From positions 3,906,001 to 3,970,000 of the forward strand of contig NZ_CP107985.1 of assembly GCF_036108815.1 (NCBI RefSeq): a stretch of DNA of 64,000 nucleotides, in the 5' to 3' direction. This DNA is from Streptomyces sp. NBC_00353 (lineage in GTDB: Bacteria; Actinomycetota; Actinomycetes; Streptomycetales; Streptomycetaceae). The stretch's first letter is position 1. The number at the start of each line of letters is the position of its first letter. The notes under the pieces were generated by a model. The model saw only the letters and a program-made list of their open reading frames with translations. It made no database searches and was not told the origin of the DNA. The position numbers were made by a program, and so were the translations under genes. Shown here piece after piece: positions 36,274 to 45,773 of this stretch.

Positions 36274-37548
36274 TCAGTCCACCGGCAGCCCCGGCGCCGG
36301 GTAGGCGTCCATCAGGTTCTTCACGTCGGCGCGCACCTTGGTGACCGTCGCCTCGTCGTCCGTACGCGCCGCCTCCACCACCCGGGCGATCCACTCCGCG
36401 ACCGTGCCCATCTCGGATGCGGGGATCCCGCGAGAGGTCAGGGCCGGGGTGCCGATGCGGATGCCGGACGGGTCGAAGGGCTTGCGGGGGTCGTAGGGGA
36501 CCGCGTTGTAGTTGACGACGATCCCCGCCCGGTCCAGAGCCTTCGCCGCGATCTTGCCGGGCACGTCCTTGCCGGTGAGGTCGATCAGCAGAAGGTGGTT
36601 GTCCGTGCCGCCGGAGACCAGGTCGAAGCCCCGGGACGCCAGCTCCTCGCCGAGGGCGCGGGCGTTGGCGACCACCTGGTGGGCGTAGGCACTGAAGTCG
36701 GTGGTCGCGGCTTCCTTGAGCGCTACTGCGATCGCCGCCGTCGTCTGGTTGTGCGGGCCGCCCTGGAGGCCTGGGAAGACGGCGCGGTCGATGGCACGGG
36801 CGTGTTCCGCCCGGCTCAGCAGCATCGCGCCGCGCGGGCCGCGCAGCGTCTTGTGGGTGGTGGTGGAGACCACGTCGGCGTGCGGGGCGGGTGAGGGGTG
36901 GGCGCCGCCCGCGATCAGGCCGGCGATGTGGGCGATGTCGGCGACCAGGACCGCGCCGACCTCGTGGGCGATCTCGGCGAAGCCGGCGAAGTCGATCGTC
37001 CGGGGTACGGCGGTACCGCCGCAGAAGATCACCTTGGGGCGCTCGGCGCGGGCCAGGTCGCGGACCTCGTCCAGGTCGATCCGGCCGGTGTCGCGCCGGA
37101 CGCCGTACTGCACCCCGCGGAACCAGGTGCCGGTCGCCGAGACACCCCAGCCGTGCGTGAGGTGACCACCCATCGGCAGCGACATGCCGAGCACGGTGTC
37201 ACCGGGCCGGAGGAACGCCAGGTACACGGCGAGGTTGGCGGGCGAGCCGGAGTACGGCTGCACATTGGCGTGGTCCATGCGGAAGAGGGATGTGGCCCGT
37301 TCGACGGCCACCGTCTCCACCTGGTCGATGATCTGCTGGCCTTCGTAGTACCGCTTGCCGGGGTAGCCCTCGGAGTACTTGTTCTGGAGGACCGTGCCGG
37401 AGGCCTCCAGAACCGCTGCGGAGACGTAGTTCTCACTGGGGATCAGGCGCAGGGTGTCTGCCTGCAGCTGCTCCTCCGCGGTGATGAGGGCGGCGAGCTC
37501 CGGGTCGGCGGCGGTAAGGGCGGGGCGGTGGTTCTCGGGTGTCGTCAC
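36274..37548 (-). CDS. glyA: Serine hydroxymethyltransferase, second copy
   Basis: 424 residues from the GTG giving VTTPENHRPALTAADPE (GGGAG upstream); a longer frame to 37782 runs through the leader. The PLP-lysine segment is STTTHKTLRGPRGA and both active-site tyrosines are present (GYPGKRYYEG). The usual GGCE is replaced by EGQQ, a variant seen in one SHMT subgroup. It is clearly a different subfamily from the copy at 8766. Its 3' end and leader are duplicated as a scar at 27468-27561. Confidence 0.93.
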   Translation of the reverse strand: MTTPENHRPALTAADPELAALITAEEQLQADTLRLIPSENYVSAAVLEASGTVLQNKYSEGYPGKRYYEGQQIIDQVETVAVERATSLFRMDHANVQPYSGSPANLAVYLAFLRPGDTVLGMSLPMGGHLTHGWGVSATGTWFRGVQYGVRRDTGRIDLDEVRDLARAERPKVIFCGGTAVPRTIDFAGFAEIAHEVGAVLVADIAHIAGLIAGGAHPSPAPHADVVSTTTHKTLRGPRGAMLLSRAEHARAIDRAVFPGLQGGPHNQTTAAIAVALKEAATTDFSAYAHQVVANARALGEELASRGFDLVSGGTDNHLLLIDLTGKDVPGKIAAKALDRAGIVVNYNAVPYDPRKPFDPSGIRIGTPALTSRGIPASEMGTVAEWIARVVEAARTDDEATVTKVRADVKNLMDAYPAPGLPVD

Positions 37549-37856
37549 AGGGTTCTCCCGGGTCTGGCGCATTGCTGCGGCGTGGACCCGGATGCCCAGG
37601 CGGACGGCTCTCCGGCGGTGACGCCTCCGGGCAGGCCCGGAGTGTGCCGCTTCCTCGTGGTCGATTCCACGGAGCACCCCTGCCGGGGTGCGCGCCAGTC
37701 GCGGCGCCTCGAAGTTTACCGACGGATGATGGATCCGGGGCGGATGCAGGGCGGATCCGGGGCGAATACGCCCGATTGACACGGTTCGTGGCGGCGAGGA
37801 TTGTGGTGAAGCCGGGCGCGGTCAGGGGTGTCGTGCCCAACGGTTGGGGGGCCGGG
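37549..37856 (-). promoter_or_regulatory. glyA: glyA leader with two hairpins
   Basis: 308 bp without a gene, upstream of glyA and of the divergent gene at 37857. Hairpins: CTCCGGG...CCCGGAG (37625-37642) and GCACCCC-TGCC-GGGGTGC (37674-37691). The block 37659-37698 containing the second hairpin is the part preserved in the scar at 27522-27561. I looked for a glycine or tetrahydrofolate riboswitch core and did not find one. Confidence 0.55.
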
Positions 37857-39473
37857 ATGAGTTGGGACGATCAGGTTTTCCGACCGGGCTCGGTCCCTCC
37901 CGCACCGCCACCGCCTTCCCGTCCGCCCACCGTGGGGCCGCCGCCACCGGGCGCCGCACTGCGTGCCGTGGCCGCCGGGTTGCTCAATCTCACCGGTCTC
38001 GGGCTCGGCTACGCCCTGACGGGGCGTTGGCTCAGAGCCGTTCTGTGCTGGGTGGCGACGGGTGTGCTGCTGCTCGTGGCGCTGCCCGCCGATCCCGGCG
38101 GCGTGGCCATGGGTCCGGTCGTCGGGTATGTGCTCGTGCTGGTGGCGGCCGCCGTGGACGGGGCGCGGATCGCGCGGCGTACCGCTGTCGGCGGGTCGTG
38201 GCGGCCGGTGGTGGCGGCCGGGGTCGGACTGGTGCTGCTGGCGGCGCCGGCGGGCGGCGTGGTGCTCTACGGCTCCGCGCAGGACGAGGCCGTCGAACAG
38301 ATGCTGCTCGACCGGCTGGGTGAGAGCGACCGGACCGTGCGGGCCGCCTCGGGCCGGACCTTCGATGCCGCCCGGGCCGACTACCGTTCCGCCCTTGCCG
38401 TCTACCGCGATCTCGGTGAGGAGCATGCGGGGTCGAGGGCGGGGAAGCTCGTGCCGGAGCGGCTGAACGCGTACTACGAGGCGGTCGCCGCTCCGTACCG
38501 GCAGGGCAGGCACTGCGAGGCCGTGGCGCCGCTGACGTATCTGCGGACCGTGCCCGATTCGATCGACCCGAAGCTGCTGGGCGACCTCGCCGGCTGGCCC
38601 GACGGTCCGCTGGCCACCTCGCTGTACGCGTGCGGGGTGTCGAAGCTGGGTGTGGGGTCGTCGGGTGGCGAGCTGGCCGAGCTGCTGCGTACGTTCCCCG
38701 GCTCGGCGCAGGCCGGGAAGGTGGGTCCGGCGGTCTCCAGGAAGATCGCGGAGCAGGCCCGGGCGGTGAGCGGGAGCAGTCCCTGCCCGGCCACCGAGAC
38801 GCTGCGCGGGCTCCGGGCGAGCGTGGCGTCGATGCCGGAGAAGTCGGTCGCCGCCCGGGCCGGGGAGGCCGACCGGGGGATCCGGAACGGCATGTACGCC
38901 TGCGGGGTGGACCAGTTCCAGAACAAGCAGTTCACCGAGGCGCGGAAGACCCTGACGGAGTTCGCCACCACTTACGAGAAGGACAGGCGCAGGGCTCGGG
39001 CCCGGGACATCGCCGTCGCCGCGGAGATCGCCGACGACCGGCCGGCGGCGGGCAGGCGGCTGCCGCCGGCCGGACGTCCGGGCGGGTCCCGGATGGAACT
39101 CGTCATCAGCAACGACGCCCCGAGCGGTGTCGAGATCCTCTACACCGGCCCGGTCACCGGCCGCGTCACGCTCAAGGCGTGCGGCAGTTGCAAGCGGTAC
39201 GGGACGGAGGCGTCCGGGTCGGCGCTCGCCTGCAAGGCCGGCGGCAGGAGCTACCCGAAGGTGCGGTTGCAGCTTCCGGCGGGCGAGTACCACTTCCTGT
39301 ACAAGCACGGCACGGGCGCGAGCGCGAACGTCGACAGCTACTCGTCCGGGTCGCGCATCAAGTCCGGCTACACGTACGCGAGTTGTACGTACGTCGTCGA
39401 GAGTGCGTACGGGCTCGGCCTGCCCTCACCGTCCGATCCGATCACCTTTTCGCCCGCGTCGCCTTCTCGGTGA
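37857..39473 (+). CDS. Membrane protein with large extracytoplasmic part, function unknown
   Basis: 538 residues, starting MSWDDQVFRPGSVPPAPPPP after GGGGGG. A Pro-rich cytoplasmic tail is followed by about four hydrophobic helices between residues 40 and 145. Next come about 250 residues with TPR-like helical character and paired Cys (ACGVSK, ACGVDQ), then a C-terminal beta-rich part with Cys pairs (LKACGSCKRYG) ending SPASPSR. I recognise no enzymatic motif. It is divergent from glyA. The two repeated ACGV segments suggest an internal duplication. Confidence 0.75.
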   Translation: MSWDDQVFRPGSVPPAPPPPSRPPTVGPPPPGAALRAVAAGLLNLTGLGLGYALTGRWLRAVLCWVATGVLLLVALPADPGGVAMGPVVGYVLVLVAAAVDGARIARRTAVGGSWRPVVAAGVGLVLLAAPAGGVVLYGSAQDEAVEQMLLDRLGESDRTVRAASGRTFDAARADYRSALAVYRDLGEEHAGSRAGKLVPERLNAYYEAVAAPYRQGRHCEAVAPLTYLRTVPDSIDPKLLGDLAGWPDGPLATSLYACGVSKLGVGSSGGELAELLRTFPGSAQAGKVGPAVSRKIAEQARAVSGSSPCPATETLRGLRASVASMPEKSVAARAGEADRGIRNGMYACGVDQFQNKQFTEARKTLTEFATTYEKDRRRARARDIAVAAEIADDRPAAGRRLPPAGRPGGSRMELVISNDAPSGVEILYTGPVTGRVTLKACGSCKRYGTEASGSALACKAGGRSYPKVRLQLPAGEYHFLYKHGTGASANVDSYSSGSRIKSGYTYASCTYVVESAYGLGLPSPSDPITFSPASPSR

Positions 39474-39681
39474 ACCGGACATCGATACCGGGGCGGCCGG
39501 ATCCGGACAGGTGCATTCCTGCCCTTATCGACCTGAACTGCCCGTTTCCCAGCGCCTCTTGACAGTTTCTTGGTGAATGCATGCCCCTTACGTAAACGGT
39601 TCCTCGCCAGAGTGACGGATTACATGTGCACATCATCCGGCACATGCTCCACACGCGAAGAACCACATCGCAGGGGGTTAC

Positions 39682-41625
39682 ATGAGAATCAGCCGCGCCA
39701 GACGTCGCGCCGGGCTGAGCATGGCAGCGACACTGCCGCTGCTCGCCGGTGCACTCGCCCTCGGCATACCGTCCGCCAGTGCGGACTCCGCGCCCGGCGG
39801 GCGCGACGCACTGCAGGGCACCAAGCCGGCCTGGGCGACCGCCCAGGCCGATCAGGGTGCCACGGCCGACAGCGGCAAGGTGAGTGTCCGGGTCCATCTG
39901 GCCGGGCGGGACGCGCAGGGGCTGGCCGCCTACGCCGCCGCCGTGTCCGACCCGCACTCCTCCTCGTACGGGAAGTATCTGAGCGCCGAGGAGGCACAGG
40001 CCCGGTTCGGGGCGACCAAGCAGCAGATCGACCAGGTCAGCCACTGGCTGAAGTCGAACGGTCTGACCGTCACCGGTGCCAACCAGCACTACGTCTCCGC
40101 CACCGGCGATGTCGCCGCGGCCGAGAAGGCGTTCAGCACCCAGCTGCGCAACTACCGCAAGGGCAGCCGGACCTATCGCGCCCCGTCCTCGACGGCCTCC
40201 GTGCCGGCCGGGCTGAGCGACTCGGTCCTGGCGGTCTCCGGTCTGGACAACGCGCCGCACAAGTCGAGCCACGACGAGACGCTGCCGCCGCCGGACGCGG
40301 TGTTCCGCAACGCGGGCCCCTTCTCCTCGTACTTCGGCTCGAGGACCGCGGAGTCGCTGCCGAGCGCGTACGGGACCAAGGTGCCGTACGCGGTCAAGGG
40401 CTACACCGGCAAGCAGCTGCGTGCCGCGTACGGTGCGGGCAGCTGGACCGGCAAGGGCGTGACCGTCGCGATCACCGACGCGTACGCCTCGCCGACCATC
40501 GCCAAGGACGCCTCCGAATACGCCAGGCGCAACGGCGACGCCCCGTACCGCAGCGGGCAGCTCCGCCAGGTGCTGCCGGCCGACTACACGAAGACCGAGG
40601 AGTGCGGGGCGTCCGGCTGGTACGGCGAGGAGACCCTCGACGTCGAGGCCGTGCACGCGGTCGCGCCCGCCGCGGACATCGTGTACGTGGGCGGCGCCTC
40701 CTGCTACGACGCCGACCTGCTGGACTCGCTCAACAAGATCGTCGACCACCGGCTGGCCGACATCGTCTCCAACTCCTGGGGCGACATCGAGGCCAACGAG
40801 ACCCCGGACGTCGCGGCCGCGTACGACCAGGTGTTCAAGATGGGCGCGGTCGAGGGCATCGGCTTCTACTTCTCCTCCGGTGACGCGGGCGACAACGTCG
40901 CGTCCACCGGCACGAAGCAGATCGACGTCCCGTCCAACTCCGCCTGGGTGACGTCGGTCGGCGGCACCTCGCTGGCCGTCGGCAAGCACGACGCGTACCA
41001 GTGGGAGACCGGCTGGGGCACGCTGAAGGCGTCCCTCGCGGCCGACGGCAAGAGCTGGACCGGCTTCCCCGGCGCCTACACCTCGGGTGCGGGCGGTGGC
41101 ACCAGCTCGACCGTGAAGCAGCCGTCCTACCAGCGTGGGATCGTCCCGGACGCGCTCGCGCAGGCGAACGGCAAGCGCCGGATGCGCACCGCCCCGGACA
41201 TCGCGGCGGTCGCCGACCCGAACACCGGCTTCCTGGTCGGCCAGACCCAGACGCTGCCCGACGGCTCGCTCGGCTACGACGAGTACCGCATCGGCGGTAC
41301 GTCACTGGCGGCCCCGGTCATCGCGGGCGTCCAGGCCCTCGCGCAGCAGGCCCAGCACGGCCGGCCGCTCGGCTTCGCCAACCCGGCGATCTATGCCCGG
41401 TACGGCTCGGCGACGTACCACGACGTCACCGACCACCCGCTGGGCGCAGGCCGTGACCTCGCGGTGGCCCGGGTCGACTTCGCCAACGGCTTCGACGCGG
41501 CGGACGGTCTGCTGACGTCGGTGCGGAGCCTCGGCAAGGACGCCTCGCTCAAGGCGGTCAAGGGATACGACGACGTGACGGGTGTCGGGACTCCGGCGGC
41601 CGGCTACATCAACTCGTACCGCTGA
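39682..41625 (+). CDS. Secreted sedolisin (S53) serine-carboxyl protease
   Basis: 647 residues. Sec signal peptide (RRRAGLSMAATLPLLAGALA, cut near SASA-DS), a pro-kumamolisin activation domain (about 65-185: VRVHLAGRDAQGLAAYAAAV), then the S53 catalytic domain. The catalytic set is Glu316-x3-Asp320 (YGEETLDVEA), oxyanion Asp401 (FSSGDAGDN) and nucleophile Ser541 (GGTSLAAPVIAG). The C-terminal DVTDHPLGAGRDLA region is placed like the Ca2+ site. Active at acidic pH in the family; likely an extracellular nutrient-scavenging protease. AGGGGG precedes the ATG. Confidence 0.94.
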   Translation: MRISRARRRAGLSMAATLPLLAGALALGIPSASADSAPGGRDALQGTKPAWATAQADQGATADSGKVSVRVHLAGRDAQGLAAYAAAVSDPHSSSYGKYLSAEEAQARFGATKQQIDQVSHWLKSNGLTVTGANQHYVSATGDVAAAEKAFSTQLRNYRKGSRTYRAPSSTASVPAGLSDSVLAVSGLDNAPHKSSHDETLPPPDAVFRNAGPFSSYFGSRTAESLPSAYGTKVPYAVKGYTGKQLRAAYGAGSWTGKGVTVAITDAYASPTIAKDASEYARRNGDAPYRSGQLRQVLPADYTKTEECGASGWYGEETLDVEAVHAVAPAADIVYVGGASCYDADLLDSLNKIVDHRLADIVSNSWGDIEANETPDVAAAYDQVFKMGAVEGIGFYFSSGDAGDNVASTGTKQIDVPSNSAWVTSVGGTSLAVGKHDAYQWETGWGTLKASLAADGKSWTGFPGAYTSGAGGGTSSTVKQPSYQRGIVPDALAQANGKRRMRTAPDIAAVADPNTGFLVGQTQTLPDGSLGYDEYRIGGTSLAAPVIAGVQALAQQAQHGRPLGFANPAIYARYGSATYHDVTDHPLGAGRDLAVARVDFANGFDAADGLLTSVRSLGKDASLKAVKGYDDVTGVGTPAAGYINSYR

Positions 41626-41653
41626 CACCGACGCACAGGATCGACGCGTAGGA

Positions 41654-41681
41654 CTGCCCCGGGGCTTCGGCCCCGGGGCAG
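41654..41681. terminator. Terminator of the S53 protease gene
   Basis: CTGCCCCGGGGC-TTCG-GCCCCGGGGCAG: a perfect 12-bp stem with a stable TTCG tetraloop, 28 bp after the stop. Confidence 0.88.
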
Positions 41682-41836
41682 CAGTGTGTGCGGGCCGACC
41701 TCAACAGATGCACTCCGGCACAGAGGTCGTGATCACGCCGCTGACACCCTTCCGCCCACCTGACGGCGCCCAGCGCCCGGAGGCGGGGCGCGGCATCCGT
41801 TCCCACGTGCAGTGACCAGCCGCTGCGGGACAGCCC

Positions 41837-44524
41837 TCAGAGGCTGTCCGTGGCCCCGGGCAGCGGCTGCTGCGCCCAGATGACCTTGCCTTCAGGGGTG
41901 TACCGCGTGCCCCAGTGCTCGGCGATCTGCGAGACGAGAAACAGCCCGCGGCCTCCCTCGTCCATCATCGCCGCGTACCTCAGATGAGGTGAGGTGCTGC
42001 TGCCGTCGGACACCTCGCAGATCAGGCTGCGGTCACGCAGGAGCCGCACCCGGATGGGTGCGGAGGCGTGGCGGATGGCGTTGGTGATCAGCTCGCTGAG
42101 CAGCAGCTCCGTGGTGAACGCCAGCTCCGACAGATCCCAGTCGTCGAGCTTCTCGGCGACGGCGGCGCGTATCCCGGCCACGGCGGCGGGGTCGAGCGGA
42201 ACGTCCCATTCGGCGATCTGGTCGGCGGAGAGCGCGCAGGTGCGGGCGATGAGCAGTGCCACGTCGTCCTTGGCCTGGGTGGGAAGGAGTGCGTCGAGCA
42301 CCGCCCGGCAGTGTTCTTCCGGCGATCGGCCGGCATGGGCCAGGGCCTGGCGGAGCAGCTCCATCCCCACATCGATGTCCCGGGTGCGGTCCTCGATCAG
42401 CCCGTCGGTGTAGAGGACCAGCTGAGCACCCACGGCCAGATCCAGTTCGGCCGTCTTGAACGGCATGCCGCCGAGCCCCAGCGGCGGCCCGGCAGGAAGG
42501 TCGGGGAACTCCACTCTGCCGTCGGGGTGGACCAGCGCGGGGAGGTGATGCCCGGCGCGGGCCATGGTGCAGTGCCGGGAGACAGGATCGTAGATCGCAT
42601 ACAGGCAGGTCGCTCCCACGACCCCGGCGCCGACGTCCGTGCTCCCCTCTTCCCTGTCGATGCGGTCGACGAGGTCGTCGAGGTGGCCGAGCAGCTCATC
42701 GGGCGGCAGGTCGAGCGTGGAGAAGTTGTGCACCGCGGTGCGGAGCCGCCCCATGGTTGCGGCGGCATGAAGTCCATGGCCGACGACATCCCCGACGACC
42801 AGAGCGACGCGGTTGCCCGACAGCGGGATCACATCGAACCAGTCACCGCTGACTCCCGACTGTGCGGGCAGATAGCGGTGGGCGACATCCAGGGCGTTCT
42901 GCTCGGGCAGGGCGCGCGGCAGCAGGCTGCGCTGCAACATCACCGCCAGGGCGTGTTCGCGGGTGTACCGGCGGGCGTTGTCGATGCTGACCGCGGCACG
43001 GGCGACCAGCTCCTCGGCGAGCGACCGGTCCTCCTCGTCGAACGTTCCGGCCTCCCGCGAGCGCCAGAAGTTGGCCATGCCGAGGACCACGCCCCGTGCC
43101 TGCAGCGGCGTCGTGAGGAGTGAGTGGATTCCGTACGCGATGACGTCGTCCGTGCGTTCCGGGTCCTGAGCACGCCAGCCGGGTGCGGAGGACAGGTCGG
43201 GCACCACCACCGACCGGCCGGTGGCGAATCCGCGTGCCTGGGGCGTGGAGGGAAGGAAGGTGATGAGCTCGCCGCGCGGGTAGAGGGGGTGGTCGTTCCG
43301 GATACCGCTGACGGCGACGCGGCACATGTCGGCGGCCGCGCCGGTCGGCTCCTCCCCGAGCAGGACGGCGTTGGCGAGGTCGACAGTGGCGAAGTCCGCG
43401 AAACGGGGGACGGACATCTCGGCCAGTTCTTCGGCCGTGCGCGCCACGTCCAGGGTGGTGCCGATGCCCAGTCCCGCGTCGTACAGCAGTCTGAGGCGTT
43501 CGTTCGCCGCGTCCACCTTGCCCGACAGCGCCATGAGCTGGGTGGAGTCGCGCAGGGTCGCCACCGTTCCCAGAGAGCCTCCGTTGTGGTCCGTGCGCCG
43601 CTGGTTCACCACCAGCATTCGGTCCCCGGCCAAGTACACCTCGTCCGTGACCACGCGGCCGGAGACAAGCAGCTCCGCCGTGGCCGGGTCGAGGCTCTCC
43701 AGTTCGTCGACCCGGCGTCCCTGGGCATCCGGCGGCAGATCAAGCAGCCGTTCGGCCTCGTCGTTCGCGAGCAGCAGCCGACCGTCGCGTCCGACGATGA
43801 GCACTCCTTCGCGGACGGAGTGCAGCACCGCGTCATGGTGCTCGTACATGCGTGTCATCTGGGCGGGATCGAGCCCGTGGGTCTGCCTGCGCAGCCGTTT
43901 GGCCACCAGTGCGGCCCCGCCCGTGGCCAGGGCGAGCGCGGCGGCACCGCTGGCAAAGATGACCACCAGCTGCCTGCTGACCGTGTTGGCGACGTTCTTG
44001 ACCCTGAGACCTGCGGACACCAAACCCACGACCGAGTGGTCGGGGGCTTTGACGGGGACAATCGCCTGGACCTCATGGCCGAGGGGTCCTTGGACGTCTT
44101 CCACGTGGACCTGACCCGCCAGCGAGGGTTCGATGTTGCCGACGAACTTCTTCCCGATGAGCTCCGGGCGGGGGTGTGTGTAGCGAATCCCGTGGGTGTC
44201 CGTCACCACGATGAAGTCGACCCCGGCCAGTTTCCGCGCCTCCTCGGTGAGCGGCTGCAGCACCTTCGAGGGATCGGGAGATCTCAGCACATCCACCATC
44301 CCCGGAGCGTGTGCGAACGACTCCGCTGCCGCCACCGAACGGCGCTCCGCCTCGATCTCGGCGTCGTGAAACGATTGGAGGACCAGCGCAAGAACCGCGC
44401 CCGCCACGAGCAGGACAATGACCACCGCCTGCAGGACGAACACCTGCCGGGCTACGCTTCGCGGACGCCTGCCGCTCAGTGACCGAACCGATCTGCTCCG
44501 GGATCGGTCGGAATGGTCGACCAT
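41837..44524 (-). CDS. Membrane sensor SpoIIE-type phosphatase with C-terminal anti-sigma-type ATPase
   Basis: 895 residues from the ATG giving MVDHSDRSRSRSVRS. Transmembrane helix 1 (VFVLQAVVIVLLVAGAVLAL) and helix 2 (LVVIFASGAAALALATGGAA) frame an extracellular sensor of the Cache/CitA type (GVDFIVVTDTHGIRYTHPRP). Then follow a PAS domain (VLIVGRDGRLLLANDEAERL), a GAF domain, a PPM phosphatase (SGVSGDWFDVIPL, GDVVGHGLHAAATM) and a HATPase_c domain of the RsbW class (SELITNAIRHASAP, DEGGRGLFLVSQIA). It thus carries both phosphatase and kinase-like modules of partner switching, coupled to an extracellular signal. Confidence 0.93.
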   Translation of the reverse strand: MVDHSDRSRSRSVRSLSGRRPRSVARQVFVLQAVVIVLLVAGAVLALVLQSFHDAEIEAERRSVAAAESFAHAPGMVDVLRSPDPSKVLQPLTEEARKLAGVDFIVVTDTHGIRYTHPRPELIGKKFVGNIEPSLAGQVHVEDVQGPLGHEVQAIVPVKAPDHSVVGLVSAGLRVKNVANTVSRQLVVIFASGAAALALATGGAALVAKRLRRQTHGLDPAQMTRMYEHHDAVLHSVREGVLIVGRDGRLLLANDEAERLLDLPPDAQGRRVDELESLDPATAELLVSGRVVTDEVYLAGDRMLVVNQRRTDHNGGSLGTVATLRDSTQLMALSGKVDAANERLRLLYDAGLGIGTTLDVARTAEELAEMSVPRFADFATVDLANAVLLGEEPTGAAADMCRVAVSGIRNDHPLYPRGELITFLPSTPQARGFATGRSVVVPDLSSAPGWRAQDPERTDDVIAYGIHSLLTTPLQARGVVLGMANFWRSREAGTFDEEDRSLAEELVARAAVSIDNARRYTREHALAVMLQRSLLPRALPEQNALDVAHRYLPAQSGVSGDWFDVIPLSGNRVALVVGDVVGHGLHAAATMGRLRTAVHNFSTLDLPPDELLGHLDDLVDRIDREEGSTDVGAGVVGATCLYAIYDPVSRHCTMARAGHHLPALVHPDGRVEFPDLPAGPPLGLGGMPFKTAELDLAVGAQLVLYTDGLIEDRTRDIDVGMELLRQALAHAGRSPEEHCRAVLDALLPTQAKDDVALLIARTCALSADQIAEWDVPLDPAAVAGIRAAVAEKLDDWDLSELAFTTELLLSELITNAIRHASAPIRVRLLRDRSLICEVSDGSSTSPHLRYAAMMDEGGRGLFLVSQIAEHWGTRYTPEGKVIWAQQPLPGATDSL

Positions 44525-44597
44525 GGCGCCATTTCTAACACTTTCCAGCAACGCGTGCCCATTGGGTCACCCTTGTCCGATTTTCATCGACCAACCG

Positions 44598-45683
44598 TCA
44601 GGCCGAGGCGCGCTTCTTGGAGGATGCCTTCCTGGCCACCGGCTTCGTGCCCGTTGCCGACTTCGCTGTCTTTGCCGCCGTGTTCGCCGTCGTCTTCTTC
44701 GTGGCCGACTTCGTCGCCGACCGTGCGGTGGTCTTCTTGGCGGGGGTTCTGCCCGGCGTCGTCTTCTTCGCGGCGGCCTTCCGGCCGGTGCTCGCTGCCG
44801 TGGAGGCAGCTTTCTTCTTTGCCCCGGTTCCCCCGCTCTTCTTGCGTCCGGCGAGCGAGGTGACCTTGGCGACCGGGGCACCCTCTGCCTCTTCCGGCTC
44901 CTCACCGCGGGCTTCCTTCGCCGCCCGGACGCTGTTCTCCAGCGCCGCGATCAGGTCGATCACCTTGCCGCCGCCGTGCTCGTCGGAGGCGGCGGGCTGC
45001 AACGCCTCGCCGGAGGCCTTCGAGGCGATGAGGGTCTCCACCGCCTCGCGGTAGTCGTCGTGGAGCGTGTCCATGTCGACCTCGCCGAGGGTGGCCATCA
45101 GCGCGTCGGCCAGATCGAGTTCGGCGTCACGGACCGTGACGTCGGCCTCCGGGGCCACTCCGTCGGTGGCCCGGATCTCATCGGGCCAGAGCAGGCCGTG
45201 CATGGCGATCACGTCGTCGACCACGCGCAGCATGCCGAGCCGTTCACGGCCGCGCAGTGCGTACTTGGCGACCGCGACCTTCTGGCTCCGCTTCAGGGCC
45301 TCGCGCAGCAGTGTGTACGGCTTGGCCGCCGGCACTCCGTTGGCGGAGAGGTAGTACGCCGCGTCCATCTGGAGCGGGTCGATCTCGGTGGCGGGCACGA
45401 ATGCGACGATCTCGATCGTCTTGGCGGTGGGAAGCGGGAGCGAGGCCAGGTCCTCGTCGGTGATCGGGATCATCGTGCCGTCGGCATCCTCGTACGCCTT
45501 GCCGATCTCGGCGGTCGTCACCTCCTGGTCGTCGAGTTCGCAGACCTTCCGGTAGCGGATCCGGCCGCCGTCGGCGAGGTGGATCTGACGGAAGGAGATC
45601 GAGTGGCTCTCAGTGGCGTTGACCAGCTTGATCGGGATGCTGACCAGCCCGAAGGAGATCGCGCCGTTCCAAATGGACCTCAC
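44598..45683 (-). CDS. ku: Ku protein, NHEJ DNA end binding
   Basis: Ring-forming homodimer that binds double-strand ends and recruits ligase. 361 residues from GTG (VRSIWNGAISFGLVSIPIKL). The Ku core ends around residue 265 (GGGKVIDLIAALENSVRAAK). A tail of about 90 residues made of Lys/Ala/Thr repeats (KKTTARSATKSATKKTTANT) resembles histone H1, an extended tail known from some streptomycete Ku proteins that adds DNA binding. It is divergent from a LigD-type polymerase gene. Confidence 0.96.
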   Translation of the reverse strand: MRSIWNGAISFGLVSIPIKLVNATESHSISFRQIHLADGGRIRYRKVCELDDQEVTTAEIGKAYEDADGTMIPITDEDLASLPLPTAKTIEIVAFVPATEIDPLQMDAAYYLSANGVPAAKPYTLLREALKRSQKVAVAKYALRGRERLGMLRVVDDVIAMHGLLWPDEIRATDGVAPEADVTVRDAELDLADALMATLGEVDMDTLHDDYREAVETLIASKASGEALQPAASDEHGGGKVIDLIAALENSVRAAKEARGEEPEEAEGAPVAKVTSLAGRKKSGGTGAKKKAASTAASTGRKAAAKKTTPGRTPAKKTTARSATKSATKKTTANTAAKTAKSATGTKPVARKASSKKRASA

Positions 45684-45773
45684 CGTTCACCCCTGTGTCC
45701 CTGGAGATTTCGACAGGTATCGATAGATGGCGATTGATTCCATAAGATCCCGGAATCATGTGATTCTTATCGT
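45684..45773. promoter_or_regulatory. Divergent ku / LigD-polymerase promoter region
   Basis: 90 bp with several short symmetric elements: TATCGATA, GATTCC...GGAATC, GAATCA-TG-TGATTC, and ATAAGA...TCTTAT nested around the last two. The A/T-richness contrasts with the flanking genes. The LigD-side gene has no ribosome site and may be leaderless. ku has AGGGG upstream of its GTG. The palindromes could bind a shared regulator. Confidence 0.5.

Noticed and set aside
37549..37856. Glycine or tetrahydrofolate riboswitch upstream of glyA
   Set aside because: The conserved aptamer cores I know were not found; only simple hairpins are present.
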